Below are positions 53,175 through 62,388 of a stretch of DNA of 64,000 nt, in pieces. The DNA comes from Neophaeococcomyces mojaviensis (Eukaryota > Ascomycota > Eurotiomycetes > Chaetothyriales). The notes under the pieces are model-generated. The model saw only the letters and a program-made list of their open reading frames with translations. It did not search any database and was not told the DNA's origin. The position numbers were made by a program, and so were the translations under genes. The stretch is taken from assembly GCA_030247915.1 (NCBI GenBank), contig JAPDRQ010000029.1, forward strand, positions 1-64,000. The letters run 5' to 3'. Positions within the stretch are counted from its first letter, which is position 1, and each line of letters opens with the position of its first letter.

Positions 53175-55898
53175 TTAATTCCGATGGCTGACTCCGAGCC
53201 ACCGAGATGCTGCCAACCTGGGTGTACTTCAATGCGATGTCCTCAAGCCCAAGTGGCAAAAGAACAATCTTTGTTGTCAAATCGTGTTTCAGGTACGAGT
53301 GGCACCAACGACTCCAGACCAAATATTCTGGCATTCAGTTGCAACGATCCAGACGCTGACGCAAGAATGCCCGACCACTCCTGCCTGATTCCCAGCCTGC
53401 TGAATCCAGGGTTTCGAAGTTAGACAGGCGCGGATGCCTGTAAAGAAAGACTGATCGACAATATACTTGTGGTGTGTAAAGGAGCGATCGAGCTGGACGG
53501 TGCCTCGAAAATTTTTCTGAAACAATTGCGAGGACTGGTTAAAGGTGATGAAGTGATGCTGTGAAGCGCTGAGCCAGGACTAATTTGGGTACTGAAACTG
53601 AATTCGGGGCGCAAAAGAATGTTCGATGTAGTAGTGCCGTTCGCGTTACAGTGCTGATCTCTTCTGGAAATAGCAGTGAGGCGTTGCGCGAGTCAGAAGT
53701 GTACCCAAGAGATCGTGAAGTCGGGCAAAGGTGGGGCCATCAACCAGACCCTGGGGACGCGGTCTGGAAGCTCTTGAAGGATTTCGGAAACCAAGGAGTG
53801 ACCAAATCCGGGAGTTAAGAAACGGAACCTCGACGGCTCATGTATTCTTCCAAGGAGGGATGCGGCAGGTGCGAATCAGAATACAGAAGAGAGCTGGAGG
53901 AGAGTAGCGAAAATTAGACGTTTTGAATGTGCTGGCTCTAGAAACTTTTCTCCAATCTCAGTTCACGGAATAGACTTGCGGACTTTTCTGTATTAGAATT
54001 GGCACTGCACGCTGCATACATATCAGGGCAGCGAGCGGCTGTTGGAAGTCAGCACGCTACAGAAGAGCGTGGAGCACAAGGTGTGGCTTTGATGAAATGA
54101 AGTGGGTAATGGCAACTGTACCAACGTATCCTCATGATGAGCAATGGGGTTCAAAGTGGTGCAGACCAAGGCATCTTAGGCAGTCTTGTGGTCAGTTTTT
54201 CAAGAGAATGGCAAGAATGAGCGATGTGAAGATTCCAGGGTGTGTGGGTTTAAGTGTGGCGCGTCCAAGACCGCTAGGGTGCCGAAGATTGGCTGAGTGG
54301 TAGCTTCACGATCTGGCCCTAGCCGCGGGCTCAAGCTCGTATATTGAACTCCAAAAGAAGTCCTGAGTGGACCGAGCTCGGCGATGAGACATACTGGCAG
54401 CATAGAGAGGTATGGCACCTCACCTGGCTGCCGTGGAGGCGGCAATCCCGAGAATAACGTGTGTGCTGTGAAGAGTCAACGATAGATAGAGCTGTGGCTG
54501 AAGCTCCATCTCATCAGACGCAACTGATGTTTTGCACTAGTCCAGTTGCATATTTCGAATCATGACAGCCAGGTCGCGTATGTCGTCAACGCGGCATAGA
54601 TGAGGTGACACTTGATACAGCGAGACAATCAGGCTCTTCCCGCCAGTCGTAGCTTCGTATTCCAGACTTAACGGGAAGATCCTGCTGCCCACGATTCACA
54701 GGTCTTCTTGACATCGATGGAGCTTCGAACTGCCAGAGCAGTCGTAACGGTGAAGCTTGAACTGGTCAAGTGTCACGCGGAGGTTTGAGGTTTCATGCCG
54801 GAGTGCATCAAACTAGCACCACCCTTTGAAGAGATATGGCTGTCGCACGTTGAAGTCAAAGTTATTGCAAGGACGCGGCCGCCATGGTTCTTGACTGCAT
54901 GACTTGCATTCCGTCGAATCACCTTGTCGAGCTAAGATACAGTGGAAGCGAGGGCTCAAAAAGCTTTGTGTGTATGTAATCTGACGCGCATGGCACCAGC
55001 CATATGTGCGGCAGAAGAGTGGACTCAAACAATCCTGCATCAACTGCTGTGTTTCACCTTCTGCAAGGGGCAAGCCGGCAGGTGTCAGATTTAGCATGAT
55101 GGTTTTCCGTGTCAACCTGCATAAATCTATGGCCTCGGTATGAGTTCTTAGGCATTAATCCGATCCATCATTTTTGACAGACTCACTGCGGCCAGGTTTT
55201 GCGCTCATAAGAAGTGACATAACGAGAATTGCTTACTCAATTTAAGCAACCATGGAGAATGGTTGCATGGTTTCACAAGATTCGAGGTTGATCGCAGACA
55301 GCATTCGTGAATTGTATTATGGTAATCATATGAGGACATGCACCAGACCTTGATCATAATCTCAGTAGGGCGAACAAATTTAAATGATCAAGTATTTTAA
55401 GTGGACCAGTCAAGCTATACCTTTTGTTCTACATTTTGCATGCCTGCACATTTATCTAGCAAGATGCCTGTTTTCAATACCAGCTATGATTATACAATAT
55501 AGGCAACGGTCCATATGCGACTCCCAAAAACACATTCCGGAGCCCATGAATTCGTGATCCTCTGGTCAGCAATAACACTCCTACTCCCACATCTAGCAGT
55601 ATCTCTAATGCTGTGCGTAATGTAAAGGGAGCTTCTCAGCTCGGCAGATTACCATTGTAATACCCTCCCATGCCTAATGGGACGTTGACATGACTTAAAG
55701 GGCATCTCGTGATTCGAGATGGATTCGTTAGGTCGAAGAATGGCAAGTGTTTTAAAAGCTTTGGAATTCAAAATTCCCGTCCACATGTTGTTGATTTGGT
55801 TGCTCGTACTTATCTTCAGCTCGCAAAGAGTGGACAGAGGATTAAAGTTCGAACACCAAGATGTATAGGAGCTGAACACGGAAACGACATTTGACCGA
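53175..55898. other. Gene-poor region
   Basis: About 2.7 kb. The first 600 bp or so should be the promoter of the Gln/Pro-rich gene. Short frames, including a Cys-containing minus-strand one at 55115-54813, show no domain. A box-A-like TGGCTGAGTGG occurs at about 54290 but no tRNA fold follows. 55100-55620 is noticeably A/T-rich. Confidence 0.45.
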
Positions 55899-56853
55899 TC
55901 ATCTCTTGACCCAAGTTGGTCTCTTCCTGGCCTTCACTCGACCAGGCTTCTTCCTCTCGACACGTCTTGGGTCGCGTGTGACACAGCCAGCTGGAACAAC
56001 CGTTAGTTCTTGTGTTTTCTATGTTGTGAAAGCGATGCTTACCTCGACGAAGTACAGGCTTGAGAGCAGGCTCGTGTACCAGTAATGCCTTTGCAAGCCC
56101 TAGAGTTATTGCTTCGGCCTGTCCCGTGACACCTCCGCCGTTCACCAAGGCGAAGACGTTGTACTTGTCTATTCTTTCCGAAACTTTTAGAGGCCACATG
56201 GCACTCTCACGATCATGTAACCTTGGGAAGACGTCCACTATACTCTTGCCGTTAATCAAGATCTCGCCGGTGCCTTCCACCAAGCGAACACTTGCAGATG
56301 ACTCTTTCCTGCGGCCAACTCCCTTAGCGATACCATGTTCGTCAACCTTTCCGGGTTTTGCTTGCTGTATCGCGGCTGCGCTCGGTCTCAGGAATTTTTC
56401 AAGCACCGCTGATACTGCATCGGGACGTAGTTGAGGGTGTATTCGGTTCAGTCGGGTAAGAATGCGTAAGATTTGGGCGTACTTTGAAGCTGCAATGCGT
56501 TCTCCAGTATTACTTCGGTATTGGCTTAATCGAAGCCATGCCATACGTGGCGCTTGGTCGGGCGAAACCTGCGGCAGGAAATCGTATCTGCTCAGAAGCG
56601 ATTGCAGGAGTAGGAGGTTGTCGTTGAAGATGGGAGCACCTGTGAAGTATGATGGCGAGGCTGGTATGATTCGAGCTGGTCCATCTGCCCTCGGTTGATC
56701 AAGATCGATTTCTGGCGCAGCCTTGATGATCAATTCCTCCTTCTTCGTGGTTGTGCTTGAAAATTGACCTCGCTGTATCCATTGATTTGCCCGACATCTT
56801 TTACACGTCCAGGCTGTCCGTCCAATGAAGGACGACAGCGCTCTTTGCGCCAT
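55899..56853 (-). CDS. MRPS9: Mitochondrial small-subunit ribosomal protein uS9m, two exons
   Basis: Model: exons 56853-56043 and 55990-55899, 300 aa. The C-terminal half is the S9 domain: GVGRRKESSASVRLVEGTGEILINGKSIVDVFPRL, then ALVNGGGVTGQAEAITLGLAKALLVHEP and the junction RR-AGCVTRDPRRVERKKPGRVKARKRPTWVKR. The last residues form the basic tail that reaches toward the P-site tRNA in bacterial S9, and splicing supplies it. Without the 52-bp intron the frame runs past the donor into unrelated sequence. Residues 1-35 look like a presequence (Arg-rich, no acidic residues). A long fungal extension (~35-185) precedes the S9 domain. It acts in the mitochondrial ribosome. Its start is 255 bp from that of eEF1B-gamma, a divergent pair. 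Confidence 0.95.
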
Positions 56854-57107
56854 GTTGCCTGTCGCCCGTACGACTTAGGGAGATACGTATTCGTCGTGGT
56901 TGTGGATGGTTGCCAGCAGGATTCGCTGAGGAGAAGCTCTGATTGTTGGTAGTGCTCGCCGAGTCGCCGATTATGGTCAGCCTTGTCAAGTCAGCCTCGT
57001 TGTAAATTACGTTGTGCCCACCCTTCAAAAATTATTTCACCCTTCGTTATCAAGACTTCTTCTATCTTACAATCTGTATTCTTCACCGAGAAACCCAACC
57101 CGCAGAA
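56854..57107. promoter_or_regulatory. Shared divergent promoter of uS9m and eEF1B-gamma
   Basis: 254 bp between outward-facing starts of a mitochondrial and a cytosolic translation gene. A pyrimidine-rich segment just upstream of 57108 (TTCACCGAGAAACCCAACCC) is typical of highly expressed fungal genes. No factor site is identified. Confidence 0.5.
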
Positions 57108-58521
57108 ATGTCTTTCGGAAAGCTCTATGGCTTTGAGGGCAATGCCCGGACCATGGTCCTCCTGGCAGTGGCCAAAGAAAACAATCTTGATATCGAGCTG
57201 GTTGAGACCAACCCCGCCAACGACCTCTCCGCAGAGTATAAGAAGCTCAACCCCCTCGGTCGTGTACCAACCTTCGAAGCTCCCAACGGCTGGATCTTGA
57301 GCGAAGTCATTGCCATTGCCATCTATTGTAGGTCTCCCGCGCAACCAACCCTTCAGATCGCATGATGAGTCACATTATCACATTCAGTTATCCCTGTCAG
57401 AAATTTTGTGTTGACCGATTTTCAATTCTGATTTTGCACCTCAATCATTGTTTCCAGTTGAAGTTCTCAAAGGCCATCGCTGACAGCAACCAGTCACTTC
57501 ACAGAACGAAAAGACTACTCTCCTCGGCAAGACCAAGCAAGACTACGCCCAGATCGTGCGATGGATGTCCTTCGTGAACTCAGAAGTCCTGCCACAACTC
57601 AGCCACTGGTTCCGACCTCTAATTGGCCGTGACCCATACAACAAGAAGAACGTGGAGGATGCCAAAAAGGTCACACTTGAGGCCCTTACTATACTCGAGA
57701 CACACCTCCTCGTTTCTACCTTCTTTGTTGGCGAGCGAATCACCCTCGCCGATCTCTTTGCTGCCTCCTTGTTGTCTCGCGGCTTCCAGTACGTTCTTGA
57801 CAAGGAATGGCGAGAGGCCAACCCCAACATCACTCGATGGTTTGAGACTATCATCAACCAGCCAGTCTGGAAAGCTGTTGTCCCCAACCCGATCCTGATC
57901 GAAGAGGCTGTCAAGTACACTCCACCAAAGAAGGAAGCCAAGCCAAAGGCCGAGCCTACACCTAAGGCAGAGAAGAAACCTGCACCGAAAGAGGAGGACG
58001 ATGATGACGAGCCAAAGCCAGAGCAGCCCAAGCAGAAGCACCCTCTTGAGGCTCTTGGCAAACCAGAGTTGATCCTCGATGACTGGAAGCGCAAGTACTC
58101 CAATGCCGAGACGCGAGAGGAGGCTCTTCCCTGGTTCTGGGAGCACTACAAGCCGGAGGAGTACTCGTTGTGGCGAATTGACTACAAGTACAACGATGAG
58201 TTAACCATGACTTTCATGTCTTCCAATCTCATCGGTGGATTCTTCGCTCGTCTTGAGGCCAGCCGAAAGTACCTCTTCGGTGCTGCTTCAGTCTATGGCG
58301 TCGCCAATGACTCTGTCATCCGTGGTGCCTTCATGGTCCGAGGTCAAGAGGCTCTGCCTGCTTTCGACGTCGCTCCTGACTGGGAAAGCTACGAGTTCAC
58401 CAAGCTTGACCCCAGCAAGCCCGAGGACAAGACTTTCGTCGAGGACCAATGGGCATGGGACAAGCCTATTGAGGTCAGTGGCAAGTCCTACGACTGGGCC
58501 GATGGCAAGGTCTTCAAGTAA
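57108..58521 (+). CDS. Translation elongation factor 1B gamma subunit (eEF1Bgamma), two exons
   Basis: Model: exons 57108-57327 and 57494-58521, 415 aa. The acceptor at CAACCAG (57487-57493) is chosen because it yields IAIYFTSQNEKTTLLGKTKQDYAQ. Closer acceptors at TTTCCAG and TTCACAG shift the frame. Domains: GST-like N half (FEGNARTMVLLAVAKENNLDIELVE, TLADLFAAS); a Lys/Glu/Pro-rich hinge (residues ~225-255, with EEDDDDEPKPEQ); and the conserved C-terminal EF1G domain (EEYSLWRIDYKYNDELTMTFMSSNLIGGFFARLE, GAFMVRGQEALP). It is the structural subunit of the eEF1B guanine exchange complex that recharges eEF1A. Codon use is biased to C-ending codons (AAC, ATC, AAG), consistent with high expression. 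Gene family is unambiguous. Confidence 0.96.
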
Positions 58522-58956
58522 GTGGTTCATCTGGGAGGATCGGTACACTTGATCGTGTAGTGAAAGCTGTCTTCAACACAAGACAAGCGTGTTAGCTTTG
58601 TCACAACCGGATGACTGAAATGATGTGGACGTGTGTAACGTGCGAACGATGAAACGAAGCCAAAAGTTTAGGGATGGAGAAGAACATCTCAGCAGTAGCA
58701 TTCAATCATTATAGTTCTTACCAGGCTATGACCTGTTGAGCACGATGAACAATAAATTGATGCTACACTATGCTCCCACCAATGTTGTCACTGTTTATTG
58801 CCCTTCATGTGCTGCACCTTCACATGATCTGCGATGACGCAATTTTATTTCGTTTACCAGTTTCATTGGATTTCTGTCTGACATTGACGAGTGATGTACA
58901 GGACTTGAAAAAACTAGGTCGCTTGTGTCTTGCTCGGTTGCCCTACACTGTTACTC
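58522..58956. other. Intergenic region
   Basis: 435 bp: 3' UTR of eEF1B-gamma and promoter of the CCDC97-like gene. No other feature is seen. Confidence 0.4.
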
Positions 58957-59651
58957 ATGCCTTTAATACAGGATGAAGACCTTCCAAACATCGCATCTAT
59001 GCGCATGTCTCAGAGCAAGGAAGTGCCCCAACACATCCGCATAAAGAACAGGCGGAAGCGTTACCTAGACCTTCATCCAGAGTACTTTGGCCCATCGCTC
59101 GAGCTCGCAGGTAGGACTGACCAGTAGCTCACGCCCATGAACTATCTAGGTGACAACAAAGAACACCTTCTAACACATATCACGTAGACCCTCTCCTCTA
59201 TGACCGTCTTGTCCGCCGCTTTCAGACTGCCTCCGAGCGTGAAGCGGAAGGTCGTGCTAAAGGATACAGCGGCACGCTGGAAGCAGATTTGCTCCGGTCA
59301 GAAGCCAAGCTTGAGGCCTTACAGAATCCTGATCAGAGCTCCCTGTTCTCTTATCGCAGGGGTGAAAACGGAGAGATCCTGGCGGAGGAGAAAGATGAAG
59401 TGCCGTTGACGAAGGACAAAGGATTTGAAAGCTGGAAGGAGATTATGGAGCAGAGATTCTTGGCTGGGAATGACACGGACTTTGACTATGAAAAGGTCGA
59501 TGGCGCAGAAGAATGGGATGATATTCGACTCGAGGAGCGCGAAAGAGAAGAGGAGTGGTTCGATGGTCAGACACCCGAGTTCGTGACTAGTGATGGCGAC
59601 GACAGTGATAAGAGCAAACTAGAAGGAGAGACTGGGGTCCAAGATTTCTGA
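58957..59651 (+). CDS. CCDC97/DUF2052-family protein, two exons
   Basis: Model: exons 58957-59110 and 59188-59651, 205 aa. The family core is clear: QHIRIKNRRKRYLDLHPEYFGPSLELA joined across a 77-bp intron to DPLLYDRLVRRFQTASEREAEGRAKGYSGTLEADLLRSEAKLEAL. The C half is acidic and coiled-coil-like with EEWDDIRLEEREREEEWFDG, and the last 20 residues are Asp/Ser-rich. In animals the related CCDC97 associates with the splicing factor SF3B; whether this holds in fungi is not shown. Start: ATG at 58957. An AATACAG acceptor-like site lies 15 bp downstream, so a 5' exon might replace the first residues. Nothing in the context suggests function. Confidence 0.85.
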
Positions 59652-59858
59652 GATGGACGCCGAAGATACTTGCTACGCTTGAGCTACTGATCGTAGGTAT
59701 ATGCGACCATCACTGCTAAGATCACCATGCATATGGCTCAAGGTGTAGGTCTCCAACAGCGCCAGGCTGCCGTGAGACTGCCATTGGAGTTGGCTATCCG
59801 CTAGTTTGTGACATCGGGAACTTCATGACTATCTTAGCAGGATGGCTTGCCCCTAAGC

Positions 59859-60678
59859 ATGGATCTCAGTGCAGCATCCCACATTGGCTTCCCTACTGAA
59901 CCTTGCGAAACACCAGACTATTATGCGCGAACTACCCACAACTATCAAGCTGGCGTTCTCTCAGCTCTGGCTAAAACGCCAATCAGACTGCCTCCACAGA
60001 TTGCTTGACAGTCACATGTTGACTCAAGCCGCAAGAGAAGGTGACTTTGCTTGCACGATCGGGCTTTCTCGCCCTCCAGTGAGACTCGTAAACTGCTAAC
60101 AGTAAATTCGAAAAAATCCGTACGCCGATGGCGCATCTCGAAAGAGCTAGCATATGGTACTGTTGAGCACAATGACAGGGACCATTTTACACTCGAAATG
60201 GCTTGTTGACGGAAGTTAGACGGGCAGAAGATCATCGACGCCATCGACCCGAGTGACGACTTGCCGCTAGACATGAACTTCGAAGCATGCCAATCGCTCA
60301 CGAACGGCTAACACAAAATACGGAACGAAGTCCTGGAAGGGCGTCGCCATCACAATGCGTGATTGCTAGCTGTTCATATATCTGTGAATGTCGCTCATCC
60401 CGTTGCCACAAGGGCTCAGTGCTATCGCAGCGAACTCAGCCTATGAAGTTCAAAAATTTGCTGCTCTGCTCGTCAAATATAGCGTTACGGCCTGGAATGC
60501 TTCACTGCATGCACCACTTGAACCAACAGAAATCTCGCCGTTTTCTTTTCGGAGTACTGGGTTTGTGACTGTGGCTAGTGAGCCTGTCGCTCATGGCAAT
60601 GGCTTGTGCGTTCAGGCCGGATGTCGAAGCACAAGGAAATTGCATCTGAGTCATTTGATATTTCCACAAGTGCCTTAA
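59859..60678 (+). pseudogene. Possible decayed gene, product unknown
   Basis: A credible ATG at 59859 opens 49 codons that look protein-like (MDLSAASHIGFPTEPCETPD... KTPIRLPPQIA) and then hits TGA at 60006. Downstream, spaced pieces continue to look coding. KFEKIRTPMAHLERASIW follows a GCTAACAG acceptor (about 60103). LDGQKIIDAIDPSDDLPLDMNFEACQSLTN ends at 60309. SLIPLPQGLSAIAANSAYEVQKFAALLVKYSVTAWNASLHAPLEPTEI lies at 60388-60678. I could not connect them with proper splice sites around the TGA. Either an intron is missed or this is a broken gene. I do not recognise the family. Low confidence. Confidence 0.35.
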
Positions 60679-60885
60679 ACACAGTTAAATGCTTCCTCGG
60701 GCTGTTGCAACCACGTCCCAGCAGCCACCTTCAATGCTGATCAAACCCCGGCACTCATACCTGAACGCAGCGGTTTGTATAGAAACGAACAGGCGCAATT
60801 CATCCGTCAAATCAACCGCACAGTTGCAACTCTCTCTACCCCTTCATCCTTTTCTGTCCGGTCGCTGCTTATCTAACGTTTACAA

Positions 60886-61608
60886 TCAAGCACTTAGAAC
60901 CTCCCTCACACTCCCCAAACCCCTAAGGCTCCCCGCACATCTTACATGTGGCATGCGCCTACAGACCCTTTCTCCTTCTACCCCCTGATAAAACTCCTGC
61001 CATTCTCGACTCGCCATCCACTCTTCTCTTCCTCTTTTCGTTCTGAACTCCATCAGGAGCACTGTATCTCTCCCCATTCCTGCATCTCCTCCACTCCCAC
61101 CTTCACTAAACTCCCCGCGCACCCACCTCCCTAACATCGCTCTACGCGCCTGCCGCCTCACGTCCACAGAGGCGGAGAAAGTGCTCTCGACGGCGATAGG
61201 GTATGTGTCAAACGAAGCAATAAGTGGAGAAAACGTAGCGTGCATTTTCAGGCGCGTGAGGAGAGTGTCAAGGCGGTGGACAGGTGCGTCGGAGGATTGC
61301 CGGCCTCGAGACACGAGATCGGGATCCGGCGCGCTGCAGACATGATGGGACATCTGAGAGTGGAAGAAGTAAAAGAGGCAGGTTAGGGGTTTGTCCTCAT
61401 TATTTGGTGTTTGGGATGTGGTAAGAGGACGTCTCTGCCGCGAAGCTGGTACGGGTGATGTTTTGCTAGAGCCCGAGTGTTGTTGTGACAACGCCGATGG
61501 GGTTGAAGATGTGGACTGATTCGGGTCTGTGTCTCTGGGTGTCATGGAGGTTGCGGGTGAAAGGGATGGCGTGCTTCTACTGTATCGTTCGAACAACATG
61601 GTGGGCAT
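60886..61608 (-). CDS. Hypothetical protein, possible stress-response A/B-barrel-like C terminus
   Basis: Single exon, 240 aa. Residues 1-70 are Ser/Thr/Pro-rich and disordered. The central ~90 residues hold CLFYFFHSQMSHHVC and HRLDTLLTRLKMHATFSPLIASFDTYPIAVESTFSASVDVRRQ. The end, TVLLMEFRTKRGREEWMASREWQEFYQGVEGERVCRRMPHVRCAG, has the Trp/Phe spacing loosely seen in antibiotic-monooxygenase/stress-response dimeric barrels. That resemblance is weak and I do not assign it. No signal peptide or membrane helix. Composition is GC-richer than flanking DNA (many CGC, GGC codons), in keeping with a real coding region. Confidence 0.5.
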   Translation of the reverse strand: MPTMLFERYSRSTPSLSPATSMTPRDTDPNQSTSSTPSALSQQHSGSSKTSPVPASRQRRPLTTSQTPNNEDKPLTCLFYFFHSQMSHHVCSAPDPDLVSRGRQSSDAPVHRLDTLLTRLKMHATFSPLIASFDTYPIAVESTFSASVDVRRQARRAMLGRWVRGEFSEGGSGGDAGMGRDTVLLMEFRTKRGREEWMASREWQEFYQGVEGERVCRRMPHVRCAGSLRGLGSVREVLSA

Positions 61609-62388
61609 ATCCTTCCCGCAACCGAGTGCCCTTTGCCGATCTATGACTTGGAAAAAGAAGATCTCAACGACACCGCATGTCTAGATCGTTCCCTCACAAT
61701 ATATGAGGCTCTATCCGAGTTTCCTCGTCTTTCGTATCTCCTGGATTATCCTTCTATGAAAAGCACAAACGATGCCGTTACCTATACTCGGAAACAGGGC
61801 TAGCGCTGCTGCGTGTGTGTGATCAGCTCTCGACTCTAGCAGTGAAGCTCAAGTATGTTACGCTTATGTGGTGTTTTTGGGGAATTCGAAAAGAGAACAA
61901 GGTGCGAATCTTCAGATCAGGCAATGAAGACATGCATGTAACATTGGTCTTCAATCGGCTTTGCGTTGGTGTGGGTCATCCCCCGCATTGTTTCGGGCCC
62001 GATCTGCAGGTTAGAAAAATCTGGGGAAACTGATGATGGCCTCCATAAGTCATGTATCCTGGTTTAGTGCTTCAAGCATCGCTCTAGATGAAGTGCATTG
62101 TGTCTATAGCCTAAAGAAACGAGCTTTCAAAGACAAACACTATTACAAAGGAGAGTTGGCAACAAAATTCTGCGGAACATGTTTCATTTTTCCTATCGCT
62201 TTACAAAACTCCGGCTGACCCAGCCAAGGACATAGCGATGGGGAAAAATACTATCTTATTCGTTTGAGATTGTATTCATAGTACAGGTATCATGTTTCAT
62301 CGTTTGGCATCATTCATGGATTAACTGTCTCTGTATGCTTGTCTCAGCATCTCGCAGGGTAGAGGCCAAGGGCGGACTAATAGACCAC
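61609..62388. other. Intergenic region, 3' flank of malate synthase and promoter of the hypothetical gene
   Basis: 780 bp. Short frames in the plus strand lack features. No gene recognised. Confidence 0.4.

Noticed and set aside
54285..54345. Possible tRNA with A-box TGGCTGAGTGG and GGCTCAAGCTC
   Set aside because: A-box is good but the T stem does not pair and no acceptor stem closes; likely chance or an unrecognisable remnant.
54813..55115. Cys-containing 100-codon minus-strand frame, considered as a small secreted effector
   Set aside because: No signal peptide and irregular Cys spacing.
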